In this document: positions 36,229 to 45,355 of the stretch, piece by piece
How the letters are laid out: every line of letters begins with the position of its first letter
Position numbering within the stretch: the first letter of the stretch is position 1
Assembly (NCBI RefSeq): GCF_003240565.2
Contig: NZ_CP117255.1
Coordinates: 1,550,001 to 1,614,000, forward strand
DNA from: Rhizobium tumorigenes
GTDB taxonomy: Bacteria > Pseudomonadota > Alphaproteobacteria > Rhizobiales > Rhizobiaceae
Direction: 5' to 3'
Length of the DNA: 64,000 bases
Notes under the pieces: generated by a model
Told to the model about the DNA's origin: nothing
What the model saw: only the letters and a program-made list of their open reading frames with translations
Databases searched by the model: none
Position numbers and translations under genes: made by a program

Positions 36229-38133
36229 TCAGATCTGCGCTTCGCGAACCTTGGTCGTCGTAGCGAACGCCTTCTTGGTATAGCTGTCGCGATCGTAGAC
36301 ATCGTCGAAGTAGCGAACGACGCCATCTTTGTCCGGCCACGCCGTGAAGTAGGCGATGTAGACCGGGAAGCGCTGCGGCACCGGCACGGCCTTGTTCTCG
36401 CCGGTTGAGATCTGCTTGGCGACATCGGCAACGGTCGTGTTCAGCACTGCCGCTGCCATGGCGCGCGGATCGGCCAGGCGGACACAGCCGTGGCTGAGGG
36501 CGCGCATGTCCTTCTTGAAGAAGCTCTTCGACGGCGTGTCATGCATGTAGATCGCATGGCTGTTCGGGAACAGGATCTTCAGTTCGCCCAGCGCATTGTC
36601 GCTGCTCGGTGGCTGACGCACGGCGATGTTGGTGGTCGATCCGTACCAGTCGACGCTGGACGAAGGAACGGCGCGACCGTTGACCTCGACCTGGTAGCCG
36701 GTCTTGTCGAGATAGTTCGGATCGGCCCTGAGCTTCGGCAGCATCTCGTTGACGATGATCGACTGCGGCACGCCCCAGTAGGGGTTGAACTCGACGGTCT
36801 GGATCTGGTTCTCGAAGAAGTTCGTCTGGTGCCCCTTGGCGCCGACGACGACGCGCATCGACAACGCTTCCTTGTTGTCGTTGTAGTAGTAGACCATGAA
36901 GGCCGGCTGGTTGATGAAGACGTAGCGCGGACCGAGCTGGTCCGGCAGCCAGCGCAGCTGTTCCATGGCGATGGTCAGCTTCTGCAGCTTTGCATCGCTG
37001 TTTTCCCCGACGATCGCACGAACGGTGGACTGGCCGATGACGCCATCGGCCGTCAGGCCTTTTTCCTTCTGGAACGCTTCGACCAGCGAGACCAGTTCCG
37101 GCGTGTAAAGCGGCGTCTGCTGATAGGACGAGAACACGTCGGCATGCGATGTCGTCAGGGCGTCGGAGCCCTTCAGCTGGATACCCTTGACGATGTTGGC
37201 AATCTGCGGCGAGGTATCGCCGGGCTTGATGATACCGGTGAGGGTAATGGCCACGCGGTTGGCATCGTTGGCGCTCTCCCCCTTCAACCGTGCATATTCG
37301 GCCTTCAGCGCATCAAACTGCGGGTTCTGCGGGCTGCGACTGTTGAGATAGGCGGTGACGTCAGGGCTGAGCGACAGGTTGCCCAGCACGGGCATCAGGT
37401 TGACGTCCTTGCGCTTGAAGTCGTGATAGCCGGAGAGCTTGTTCGGGTCGATGCGGCCGCGCTGGTTGTCCTGCACGAAGGCAAGCACCTTGGCAGACAG
37501 CGCCAGTTCAAACTGTGTCAGGGCCCGGTCACGGTCGGCAGGATTGACGCTGCCCTCGTCGATGACGGGAACGGCAACCTTGTAGTCGTCGGGATCGAGA
37601 CCGATGAGATCGGCCTGCGCCAGCACGGCCATGGCGGCCTTGGCCTTCTCGGACACCGCGTTATCGGCAACCCAGACCATCGGCTTCTTGCTGTCGGCGT
37701 AATAGTCTTCCAGAGCCCTGGCGACGTCGTTGGTCGCCGTCACCCGGGCTTCTGTGAGGTAGCGACGCTGGGCGCTGGACGGGTCGACGGCGACAGGAGC
37801 AGCAGACACATCTGCGACGGCACCGGTGACGACCGGATCTGCGAATTTGCTGGTGGCAACCAGGCGCATCGGCTCGGGCTTGTAGGTGTAGTAGGTCGGC
37901 GAGGAGACCTTGGGAGCCGGACCGCCGCTACCTGCACCTTCTCTCGGCACCGGAGCAATCGGCATGCTCGGTGGCAGGATCTGGTTGCTGTCAACCTGCT
38001 GCTGCGACCGACCCTTGCCGCCGCGAATAAAATCCATCAACGTCATGGCATGCGCAGACGTGCCAACGATCGTCAGGCCACAGGATAGGGCCAGGACGGA
38101 TGCTGCTGCTTTCGTCAGAAATGTCGTTCTCAA
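36229..38133 (-). CDS. L,D-transpeptidase (YcbB/LdtD-like)
   Basis: A 634-residue exported enzyme that forms 3-3 crosslinks in peptidoglycan or links proteins to it. Signal peptide at residues 1-29 (ending TSAHA). A peptidoglycan-binding domain lies around TPELVSLVEAFQKEKGLTAD, followed by a YkuD catalytic domain with the Cys motif SHGCVRLADP and an upstream His (MHDTPSK). The catalytic domain has the insert typical of the large LdtD group. The start is TTG 38133, supported by AGGGGA six bases upstream and a good signal; no ATG is suitable. Polar-growing rhizobia depend on such 3-3 crosslinks. Confidence 0.92.
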   Translation of the reverse strand: MRTTFLTKAAASVLALSCGLTIVGTSAHAMTLMDFIRGGKGRSQQQVDSNQILPPSMPIAPVPREGAGSGGPAPKVSSPTYYTYKPEPMRLVATSKFADPVVTGAVADVSAAPVAVDPSSAQRRYLTEARVTATNDVARALEDYYADSKKPMVWVADNAVSEKAKAAMAVLAQADLIGLDPDDYKVAVPVIDEGSVNPADRDRALTQFELALSAKVLAFVQDNQRGRIDPNKLSGYHDFKRKDVNLMPVLGNLSLSPDVTAYLNSRSPQNPQFDALKAEYARLKGESANDANRVAITLTGIIKPGDTSPQIANIVKGIQLKGSDALTTSHADVFSSYQQTPLYTPELVSLVEAFQKEKGLTADGVIGQSTVRAIVGENSDAKLQKLTIAMEQLRWLPDQLGPRYVFINQPAFMVYYYNDNKEALSMRVVVGAKGHQTNFFENQIQTVEFNPYWGVPQSIIVNEMLPKLRADPNYLDKTGYQVEVNGRAVPSSSVDWYGSTTNIAVRQPPSSDNALGELKILFPNSHAIYMHDTPSKSFFKKDMRALSHGCVRLADPRAMAAAVLNTTVADVAKQISTGENKAVPVPQRFPVYIAYFTAWPDKDGVVRYFDDVYDRDSYTKKAFATTTKVREAQI

Positions 38134-38549
38134 TTCAGTCCCCTGTCATGGGTGTGTCGGACAGCCCGAGCTCATGTCAAATAATTCAGCGATACTAGAA
38201 GATCGGGCAGTGAATTGGAAGAAAACCACCCGGTCGGAACGACACACAAAAACCCGCATCTTGCGTGGGATTCGGCCGCGTCGAACGGCCAGAAGTTCAC
38301 ACAAAATTATGAAATTATTGGTTAATTTTTTGTGGAATTTTGCGTTGCAATTGAGGCGTAAAAATCGGCCGGAAAACATTAGCAGTGCGCGTGATATAAA
38401 TAGCACGGGAATTTCCGGCCTTGGAAGATCGTCTCGACTCAACTTTCGAGAGCCTTCTCTTTGCTGTTTTCTTACCGGTGGATCGGCCTTATAACAACGC
38501 GGATTTTCGAACGGAGCGTCAGCTCCACGGTCCCACGAAAGGCAGCAGA
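38134..38549. promoter_or_regulatory. Divergent AT-rich region between the L,D-transpeptidase gene and fumC
   Basis: A 416-base gap without a credible gene, notably richer in A and T than its surroundings. It holds the inverted repeat CACAAAA...TTTTGTG (38300-38334) and a second pair GGCCGGAAA (38367-38375) / TTTCCGGCC (38412-38420) bracketing 36 bases of AT-rich sequence. Promoters for both genes are expected here; none stands out by consensus. Confidence 0.5.
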
Positions 38550-39941
38550 ATGACTTCCACCCGCAAGGAAACCGACACGTTTGGCGCGATCGACGTGGCC
38601 AGCGACCGGTACTGGGGCGCACAGGCGCAGCGCTCGCTCGGCAACTTCAAGATCGGCTGGGAAAAGCAGCCGATGTCGATCGTCCGCGCCCTCGGCATCG
38701 TCAAGCAGGCAGCCGCCCGCGCCAATATGGATCTCGGCGGGCTCGACGCCGATCTCGGTAAAGTGATCGTCGCGGCTGCGCAGGAAGTCATCGACGGCAA
38801 GCTCGATGCGCATTTTCCGCTGGTCGTCTGGCAGACCGGCTCCGGCACCCAGTCGAACATGAATGCCAACGAAGTGGTTTCCAACCGGGCAATCGAAATG
38901 CTCGGCGGCGTCATGGGCTCGAAGAAGCCGGTGCACCCGAACGACCACGTCAACATGAGCCAGTCGTCGAACGACACCTACCCGACGGCAATGCATGTGG
39001 CCTGCGCCGAGCAGATCGTCCACCACCTGCTGCCGGCCTTGCGCCACCTGCACGAGGCACTGGAAGCGAAGGTCAAGGCCTTTGCCCACATCATCAAGAT
39101 CGGTCGCACCCACACTCAGGATGCCACGCCACTGACGCTCGGCCAGGAATTCTCAGGCTACGCCGCGCAGGTCGGCTCGGCCATCAAGCGTATCGAGCTG
39201 ACGCTGCCCGGCCTCTATGAGCTGGCCCAGGGCGGCACCGCCGTCGGCACCGGCCTCAATGCACCCATCGGCTTTGCCGAGAAGGTCGCAGAAGAGATCG
39301 CAGCCATCACCGGCCTGCCATTTGTCACCGCGCCCAACAAGTTCGAGGCACTGGCCGCCCATGACGCCATGGTCTTTGCCCACGGCGCCATCGCGGCTGC
39401 CGCCGCCGCCCTGTTCAAGATCGCCAACGACATCCGCTTCCTCGGCTCCGGCCCGCGCGCCGGTCTCGGCGAACTGTCGTTGCCGGAAAACGAACCGGGC
39501 TCCTCGATCATGCCGGGCAAGGTAAACCCCACGCAGTCGGAAGCGCTGACCCAGGTCTGCGCCCACATCTTCGGCAACAATGCCGCAATCACCTTTGCCG
39601 GCAGCCAGGGCCATTTCGAGCTCAACGTCTACAATCCGATGATGGCCTACAATTTCCTGCAGTCGGTGCAGTTGCTCGGTGACGCCGCAGTCTCCTTCAC
39701 CGACAATTGCGTCGTCGGCATCGAGGCCCGCGAAGACAACATCCGCAAGGGTGTCGAGAACTCGCTGATGCTGGTCACCGCGCTGAACGGGCGCCTCGGC
39801 TACGACGCCTGCGCCAAGATCGCCAAGACCGCCCACAAGAACGGCACCACGCTGCGCGAGGAAGCCGTCGGCGGCGGATACCTTAGCAACGAGGAGTTCG
39901 ACGCCCTGGTTAGGCCTGAAAACATGATCGGCCCGAAGTAA
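38550..39941 (+). CDS. fumC: Fumarate hydratase, class II
   Basis: A 463-residue iron-independent fumarase of the TCA cycle, converting fumarate to malate. Conserved blocks: [14 protein letters not shown], the B-site region [31 protein letters not shown] and the signature loop [15 protein letters not shown]. Length equals E. coli FumC. ATG 38550 has AAAGG about eight bases upstream and is preceded by a long AT-rich region. The enzyme feeds malate to the malic enzyme encoded at 22720. Confidence 0.97.
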   Translation: MTSTRKETDTFGAIDVASDRYWGAQAQRSLGNFKIGWEKQPMSIVRALGIVKQAAARANMDLGGLDADLGKVIVAAAQEVIDGKLDAHFPLVVWQTGSGTQSNMNANEVVSNRAIEMLGGVMGSKKPVHPNDHVNMSQSSNDTYPTAMHVACAEQIVHHLLPALRHLHEALEAKVKAFAHIIKIGRTHTQDATPLTLGQEFSGYAAQVGSAIKRIELTLPGLYELAQGGTAVGTGLNAPIGFAEKVAEEIAAITGLPFVTAPNKFEALAAHDAMVFAHGAIAAAAAALFKIANDIRFLGSGPRAGLGELSLPENEPGSSIMPGKVNPTQSEALTQVCAHIFGNNAAITFAGSQGHFELNVYNPMMAYNFLQSVQLLGDAAVSFTDNCVVGIEAREDNIRKGVENSLMLVTALNGRLGYDACAKIAKTAHKNGTTLREEAVGGGYLSNEEFDALVRPENMIGPK

Positions 39942-39953
39942 CATTCGACCCTC

Positions 39954-39977
39954 GCATCCCGGCTTTGGCCGGGATGC
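39954..39977 (+). terminator. Hairpin after fumC, probable terminator
   Basis: GCATCCCGGC, loop TTTG, GCCGGGATGC: a perfect 10-bp stem 12 bases past the stop. No strong T run follows. Confidence 0.6.
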
Positions 39978-40211
39978 CCAACGCAACCAAAACATTTAAT
40001 TAGGTATATATAATATTAACTTCCGGTAGACATTTCTTACCAACAAGAACAAAATCTGCAACCGCACTTTGGGTAATTACAATTATATTCAATAACTTAA
40101 CAGTATTCGCAGGTTTTCATTACTAATTTCCAGCAAGGTTACCCTTAATCTTTTCAAAAGAAATTTAGGCTACATAAACCATAGTCATTTAAATCCTTTA
40201 GGAGTTCGCCA

Positions 40212-41276
40212 ATGAGCACGGTGATTGCGTCCAGGTCGCAAATTCCCGACGTGGCAGGACAGATCATCTATGCTATGCGAGCTATGGGCGTTGCTCCTAT
40301 CCCGCGCAATTACGAGCTATTCTACGAAGCCTATATTGGCTCCAACCCCGCCCTCACCCGTGACCTGGCAGCTCTTGGCAGCAACGCCACGCAGGAAGAG
40401 ATCGACCTTCTCGGCAGCCAGTATTTCTCCCATTCCACACGAATCTACGACGACGCCCATTCGCGAATAATAAATGAGCTGGATGGCGTCCTGCGCACTC
40501 TGAAGCAGGAACAAACATCGCTTTCCAGCTACAACAAGCTCCTCGGCGAAACCTTCGTCCGCATCACCTCGAAGACCGCCAACAGCGCCGACCTGCTTCG
40601 CAATGCCATCGACATGCTGACCGAAGCCACCGGCGACACGATGGCGCGCGGCGAAAAGACGGTTGAGGATGTTGCCCAGCGCTCTCAGGAGATGGATCAG
40701 GTTCGCAAGGAACTCGACGAATACAAGCGCATCGCCAACACCGATTCCCTGACGCGCCTCTCCAATCGCCGCGCCTTCGATGACCGCCTCGCGTCGGTGT
40801 TCGACAATCCGATGGCGAAGTCCGTCACGGCGCTGGTGCTGGCCGACATCGACAATTTCAAGAAGGTCAACGACAGCTTCGGCCATCCGGTCGGCGACAA
40901 GATCCTGGCGACAGTCGCCTCAGTAATCCGCGCCAATGTCCGTCGTGACGTCTTCGTTGCCCGCACCGGCGGCGAGGAATTCGCCCTGATCATCGATGGC
41001 AATACGGCTGACGAGGTTATGGCGATCTGCGAGCGGATCCGCCGCACCCTCGAATCGACCCCCTTCCGCAACTCTCGCACCCGCGTCGAATACGGTCCGA
41101 TCACCATGTCGCTTGGCGTCTGCATGGCGTCGGAAGCAAAGGATCCGGGCGAACTCTACAGCAACACCGATATTGCGCTCTATCAGGCCAAAAATTCCGG
41201 ACGCAACTGCACGTCACAATACCAGAGTGGCATGCAGAAGGATTTCAGCAAGAGCTGGCTGATTTACAAGAACTGA
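40212..41276 (+). CDS. GGDEF-domain diguanylate cyclase
   Basis: A 354-residue soluble protein. Residues of about 1-170 are helical without a known sensor domain; from about 180 a complete GGDEF domain follows (DSLTRLSNRRAFDD, LADIDNFKKVNDSFGH, ARTGGEEFALI), so it should make cyclic di-GMP. Where an RxxD inhibitory site would align, the sequence reads RRDV, so product inhibition may be missing. AGGAG lies seven bases before the ATG. It is preceded by an unusually AT-rich leader of about 230 bases. Confidence 0.92.
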   Translation: MSTVIASRSQIPDVAGQIIYAMRAMGVAPIPRNYELFYEAYIGSNPALTRDLAALGSNATQEEIDLLGSQYFSHSTRIYDDAHSRIINELDGVLRTLKQEQTSLSSYNKLLGETFVRITSKTANSADLLRNAIDMLTEATGDTMARGEKTVEDVAQRSQEMDQVRKELDEYKRIANTDSLTRLSNRRAFDDRLASVFDNPMAKSVTALVLADIDNFKKVNDSFGHPVGDKILATVASVIRANVRRDVFVARTGGEEFALIIDGNTADEVMAICERIRRTLESTPFRNSRTRVEYGPITMSLGVCMASEAKDPGELYSNTDIALYQAKNSGRNCTSQYQSGMQKDFSKSWLIYKN

Positions 41277-41492
41277 GCCTCGATACCGGGCCACTCAGGC
41301 TGCCGGAAGGTCTGTGAACTCCGCGACAGCGACACGAATTCCCGCAGCACCAAGCCGACAGGAATGCCGGTCGCAAGGATCGCGAGGCCGAAACCGTCAG
41401 CCCGCGACGCACGCAACATCGACACTACGAGAATGGCCGCACATTCTCATCCGCCTACGACCGGTCACGCTCTATTCCCCTGCCCGATGTTC

Positions 41493-41864
41493 TCAGCGCT
41501 GGGCGACCCTGTCGCGGCTCAGGCCTTTGTCGGCCAGTTCGTTCTCGTAGGCTGCCATCAGCGCCTGCCCATTCTCACCCAGCTCGCGCAGATAGGTCCA
41601 TGTGAAAATGCCGGTATCGTGAAGGTCGTCGAAGCCGATGCGGACCGCATAATTTCCGGTCGGCGTAATCGTCATGATGCCGACATCGCGCTTGCCGGCA
41701 ACCGTCACCTTCTGGCCGGGTCCGTGCCCCTGAACCTCGGCAGACGGGGATGTCACCCGCATCAGTTCGGCTGCAATGTCGAAACTGGCGCCATCGTTGA
41801 AGGTCACCAGCAACCGCTGCCGATCCTTCGATACCCGCAACTCGGTTGGCCAAATTCCGCTCAT
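41493..41864 (-). CDS. DUF971 / gamma-butyrobetaine hydroxylase-like N-terminal domain protein
   Basis: A 123-residue protein: WPTELRVSKDRQRLLVTFNDG at the N terminus, then TPTGNYAVRIGFDDLHDTGI and FTWTYLRELG, which is the DUF971 pattern. This domain binds iron or zinc in larger hydroxylases; stand-alone forms occur widely and are sometimes linked to iron-sulfur assembly. ATG 41864 is chosen since the family N-terminus begins there and GGGG lies upstream. A longer open frame continues upstream but lies antisense to moaA. The 216 bases beyond its end, up to the GGDEF gene, hold nothing recognisable. Confidence 0.85.
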   Translation of the reverse strand: MSGIWPTELRVSKDRQRLLVTFNDGASFDIAAELMRVTSPSAEVQGHGPGQKVTVAGKRDVGIMTITPTGNYAVRIGFDDLHDTGIFTWTYLRELGENGQALMAAYENELADKGLSRDRVAQR

Positions 41865-41996
41865 ATGCGCCCCACTCTTTGTCACAACCGCAGGACTAGG
41901 CTGCGGCAGCGCGGTGCGCAAGACTCTTTTCTCGAGCATTTGCCTTGACGCAACAAGCCAGTCGTCCCAGTTATGTGCAATCACGGAGATATATTT

Positions 41997-43046
41997 GTGA
42001 ACAGCATCGTCGGCGCTATCGCCAGCGCCTCTCCACTTTCGACAAGCCCTTCCTCCATGATCGACCCCTTCGGTCGGATGGTCAGCTATCTGCGCGTTTC
42101 CGTGACGGACCGCTGCGACTTCCGCTGCACCTATTGTATGGCGGAAAACATGACGTTCCTGCCAAAGAAGGATCTTCTGACGCTGGAAGAGCTGGACCGG
42201 CTCTGTTCCGCATTCATCGCCAAGGGCGTGCGCAAGATCCGGCTCACCGGCGGCGAACCACTCGTCCGCAAGAACATCATGCAGCTGATCCGCAGCCTCG
42301 GCGACAAGGTCAAGTCCGGCGCCCTCGAGGAGCTGACGCTGACCACCAACGGCTCGCAGCTTGCCCGTTTCGCAGACGAACTCTACGCCTGTGGCGTGCG
42401 CCGTATCAACGTCTCGCTCGACACGCTGGATGCCGACAAGTTCAAGGAAATCACCCGCTGGGGCGATATAGCCCGGGTGATGGAAGGCATCGATGCCGCC
42501 CTTGCCGCCGGCGTCAAGATCAAGCTCAATGCCGTCGCGCTGAAGGGCTTCAATGAAACCGAGATCCCCGACCTGCTGCGGTTTGCCCACGAACGCGGCA
42601 TGGACCTCACCGTCATCGAGACGATGCCGATGGGCGAGATCGAGGAAGACCGTACCGATCGCTATCTTCCCTTGTCCAAGGTGAAGTCGGATCTGGAGCA
42701 GCAGTTTACCCTGACCGACATCGGCTACCGCACTGGCGGGCCTGCCCGCTATGTCACCGTCGAGGAAACCGGCGGACGGCTGGGCTTCATCACCCCGCTG
42801 ACCCATAATTTCTGTGAAAGCTGCAACCGCGTCCGCCTGACCTGCACTGGCACGCTGTATATGTGTCTCGGCCAGGACGACGCCGCCGACCTGCGCGCCG
42901 CCCTTCGCGCTACCCCCGACGACGACCTTCTCGGCATGGCAATCGACGAGGCCATCCGCCGCAAGCCAAAAGGCCACGACTTTATCATCGACCGCACCCA
43001 CAACCGCCCCGCCGTCGCCCGCCACATGAGCGTCACCGGCGGGTGA
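41997..43046 (+). CDS. moaA: GTP 3',8-cyclase, molybdenum cofactor biosynthesis
   Basis: A 349-residue radical SAM enzyme that starts molybdopterin synthesis from GTP. The first cluster motif is CDFRCTYC, the SAM-binding stretch is [10 protein letters not shown], and the C-terminal cluster motif is [18 protein letters not shown]. The protein ends in the GG pair needed for activity. GTG 41997 with GGAG eight bases upstream is the likely start; an ATG eight codons earlier lacks a good site. Part of a moaA, DMT transporter, mobA, mobB group. Confidence 0.95.
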   Translation: MNSIVGAIASASPLSTSPSSMIDPFGRMVSYLRVSVTDRCDFRCTYCMAENMTFLPKKDLLTLEELDRLCSAFIAKGVRKIRLTGGEPLVRKNIMQLIRSLGDKVKSGALEELTLTTNGSQLARFADELYACGVRRINVSLDTLDADKFKEITRWGDIARVMEGIDAALAAGVKIKLNAVALKGFNETEIPDLLRFAHERGMDLTVIETMPMGEIEEDRTDRYLPLSKVKSDLEQQFTLTDIGYRTGGPARYVTVEETGGRLGFITPLTHNFCESCNRVRLTCTGTLYMCLGQDDAADLRAALRATPDDDLLGMAIDEAIRRKPKGHDFIIDRTHNRPAVARHMSVTGG

Positions 43047-43224
43047 CATTTCTCTTGACGGTCCTCCGTCAGGCTCCGGCCGTCTCCGGTTCTGGAAGCG
43101 AGCTTCGGATTTCATCGAGCGATACCGCATCGCACAAACGATTTTGCCGATAACCTTTCCGTCACAGATTCCCAACCGCCGCTTTCCCGCGTAGACACTG
43201 CCACGCAAACCGATGGAAGTGTCT

Positions 43225-44136
43225 ATGGCTCGATCGAAGAATACGGAAGGTGCGCTCTATATGGCGGCTGCCATGGCGGCTTTTTCATGCAGTGATGCCC
43301 TGTCGAAATCGGTCATCTCGGTCATGAATGCCGGCGAGATCATGTTGCTGCGCGGCCTCCTCACCAGCATCATCGTCTACCTGCTCGCCAGACACCTGGG
43401 TGCGCTCCGTTCGTTCAAGGTCATTGCCCAGCCGATGATACTGCTGCGGGTCGTCTGCGAGGCGATGGCGGCCGCTACCTACATCTCGGCGCTCGGCATG
43501 ATGCCGATCGCCAATGCCTCCGCGATCATCCAGGCCTTGCCGCTGGCCGTGACGCTCGGCGCCGCCCTGTTCCTGAAAGAGCCGGTCGGCTGGCGGCGCT
43601 GGTCGGCGATCACGGTCGGGTTTCTCGGTGTGCTCGTCATCGTCCGGCCCGGGCCGGAGGGGTTCACGCCGGCAGCACTTATCGTCATCGCCAGCGTCTT
43701 CATCACCGCCGCCCGCGATCTCGCCACCCGCTGCGTCGACAAGCAGGTGCCGTCGCTGATGGTCACCGTCTGCACGGCCATCGGCGTATCGCTGATCGGC
43801 GGGATCCTCGTCGTGCCGCTGGGCGGCTGGCATAACCCCGGCCCGGTCGCGCTGATGCATCTGGCGCTGGCGTCCGTGATGGTCCTTGCCGGCTACCAGA
43901 CGGCGATCCTTGCGATGCGGACCGGAGACATCGCCGTCGTCGCGCCGATGCGCTATCTCAGCCTGATTTTCGCAGCCCTGCTCGGCATGATATTCTTCGG
44001 CGAAATGCCTGATCTGTGGACGGCTGTCGGCGCAGCCATTGTCATCGCCTCAGGCCTCTATACCTTCTACCGCGAAAGCCGGCGCAAACACGCCAGCCGG
44101 CTGGCACAAAGATCGGATCCGCGCGTTCCCGTCTGA
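43225..44136 (+). CDS. DMT-family (EamA) transporter
   Basis: A 303-residue membrane protein with about ten hydrophobic helices and two EamA repeats (first about 10-140, second about 155-290). The ATG at 43225 lies after GGAAG; one four codons earlier is possible. It lies between moaA and mobA on the same strand. EamA proteins export metabolites or amino acids; a link with molybdenum cofactor is suggested only by position. No metal-binding motif was seen. Confidence 0.88.
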   Translation: MARSKNTEGALYMAAAMAAFSCSDALSKSVISVMNAGEIMLLRGLLTSIIVYLLARHLGALRSFKVIAQPMILLRVVCEAMAAATYISALGMMPIANASAIIQALPLAVTLGAALFLKEPVGWRRWSAITVGFLGVLVIVRPGPEGFTPAALIVIASVFITAARDLATRCVDKQVPSLMVTVCTAIGVSLIGGILVVPLGGWHNPGPVALMHLALASVMVLAGYQTAILAMRTGDIAVVAPMRYLSLIFAALLGMIFFGEMPDLWTAVGAAIVIASGLYTFYRESRRKHASRLAQRSDPRVPV

Positions 44137-44153
44137 CAGAGGAACAAGATACG

Positions 44154-44786
44154 ATGGTGTTCGCGACAGAAAAGCTGCCCTGCGTCATACTTGCGGGCGG
44201 CCGCTCGAGCAGGATGGGAAGCAACAAGGCATTGGCAACCGTCGGCGGCGTGCCGCTTATTGCGCACATCGTTGCCCGCATGATCCCCCAGTCGAGCGAG
44301 GTTGCCGTCAACGCGCCGCTGGACTTCGAAGGCGGCGACGGCCTGCGCCGCGTGCCAGACACCCTCCCCGGACAACTTGGCCCGCTCGCTGGCGTTCTGG
44401 CTGCCATGCGCGATACGGAGGCGAATCAACCCGGCGCCAGCCATGTGCTGACCGTGCCGACCGACGGTCCGTTCCTGCCGACAGATCTGATGGCACGGCT
44501 CGCCGATGCCCGCCACGATGGAAGGACCATCGCCATCGCCTCGTCGAGCGGCGAGCAGCACCCCATCGTCGCCCTCTGGCCGGTGTCTCTTGCCGACGAG
44601 CTCGAGAGCTGGATACTGACGGATCAAAAGCGTAGGGTCCGCGACTTCCAGCGACGCTATCCGCTGGCCGAAGTGATCTTCCCGCTGATCCAGACGGAAA
44701 GCGGCACCATCGATCCCTTCCTCAACATCAACACACCGGACGAACTTGCCGCTGCCGAACTCTGGCTTCAGGCTCTGCACCGATGA
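44154..44786 (+). CDS. mobA: Molybdenum cofactor guanylyltransferase
   Basis: A 210-residue enzyme that transfers GMP to molybdopterin. The nucleotide-binding start CVILAGGRSSRMGSNKAL is diagnostic, followed by GQLGPLAGVLAAM and VPTDGPFLP, and FLNINTPDEL near the end. AGAGGA precedes ATG 44154. The last four bases (ATGA) overlap the mobB start, so the two are coupled. Confidence 0.94.
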   Translation: MVFATEKLPCVILAGGRSSRMGSNKALATVGGVPLIAHIVARMIPQSSEVAVNAPLDFEGGDGLRRVPDTLPGQLGPLAGVLAAMRDTEANQPGASHVLTVPTDGPFLPTDLMARLADARHDGRTIAIASSSGEQHPIVALWPVSLADELESWILTDQKRRVRDFQRRYPLAEVIFPLIQTESGTIDPFLNINTPDELAAAELWLQALHR

Positions 44787-45304
44787 CACCGCCGAAGATT
44801 TTTGGCATTGCCGGGTGGAAGAACTCCGGCAAGACGGGTCTCGCGGTCCGCCTCGTCACAGAGTTCACCCGTCGTGGCTACCGAATCTCGACGATCAAGC
44901 ATGCCCACCACGACTTCGACATCGACAAGGTCGGCGCCGATAGCTTCCGTCACCGCGAGGCCGGCGCTCATGAAGTGGCGCTGGTGTCAGGCACGCGCTA
45001 CGCCATCATGCACGAGATGCGCGGCGCACCGGAGCCGGGCTTCGACGAGATCCTCGCCCGCATCGCCCCTTGCGATCTGGTGCTGGTAGAGGGCTACAAG
45101 CGCGAGCCGATCCAGAAGATCGAAGCCCGCCGGTCGGCATCGGCCAACCGCGAACCACTGGCACCGCAGGACCCGTATATCGTCGCAATCGCCGCAGATC
45201 ATCCGGTCCTCGACGGCAGATTGCCTTTGTTCGATCTCGACGACACGATGGCCATCGCCGACTTCATCTCCAAGATCGTCGGACTGGAAAAGTCCAACCC
45301 ATAA
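44783..45304 (+). CDS. mobB: Molybdopterin-guanine dinucleotide biosynthesis adaptor protein
   Basis: A 173-residue GTP-binding partner of MobA. The P-loop GWKNSGKTGLAVRLV is at residues 10-24, followed by STIKHAHHDFDIDKVGADSF and VLVEGYKREPIQKIE, all family hallmarks. Its start overlaps mobA by four bases. A strong terminator follows. Confidence 0.94.
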   Translation: MTPPKIFGIAGWKNSGKTGLAVRLVTEFTRRGYRISTIKHAHHDFDIDKVGADSFRHREAGAHEVALVSGTRYAIMHEMRGAPEPGFDEILARIAPCDLVLVEGYKREPIQKIEARRSASANREPLAPQDPYIVAIAADHPVLDGRLPLFDLDDTMAIADFISKIVGLEKSNP

Positions 45305-45308
45305 AAAA

Positions 45309-45332
45309 AGCCGCCGAATTTCTCCGGCGGCT
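45309..45332. terminator. Bidirectional terminator between mobB and the OmpA-family gene
   Basis: AGCCGCCG and CGGCGGCT form an 8-bp stem with an 8-base loop. TAATTTTCT follows on the plus strand, and seven T residues on the minus strand, so both convergent genes can end here. Confidence 0.88.
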
Positions 45333-45355
45333 AATTTTCTCATCACGACAGGTGG

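Noticed and set aside
36490..38088. Plus-strand open frame opposite the L,D-transpeptidase gene
   Set aside because: Antisense shadow of a recognised gene with no domain signature.
41493..43208. Open frame of about 570 codons covering the complement of moaA and joining the DUF971 gene
   Set aside because: Only the last 123 codons match a family; the rest is antisense to moaA.
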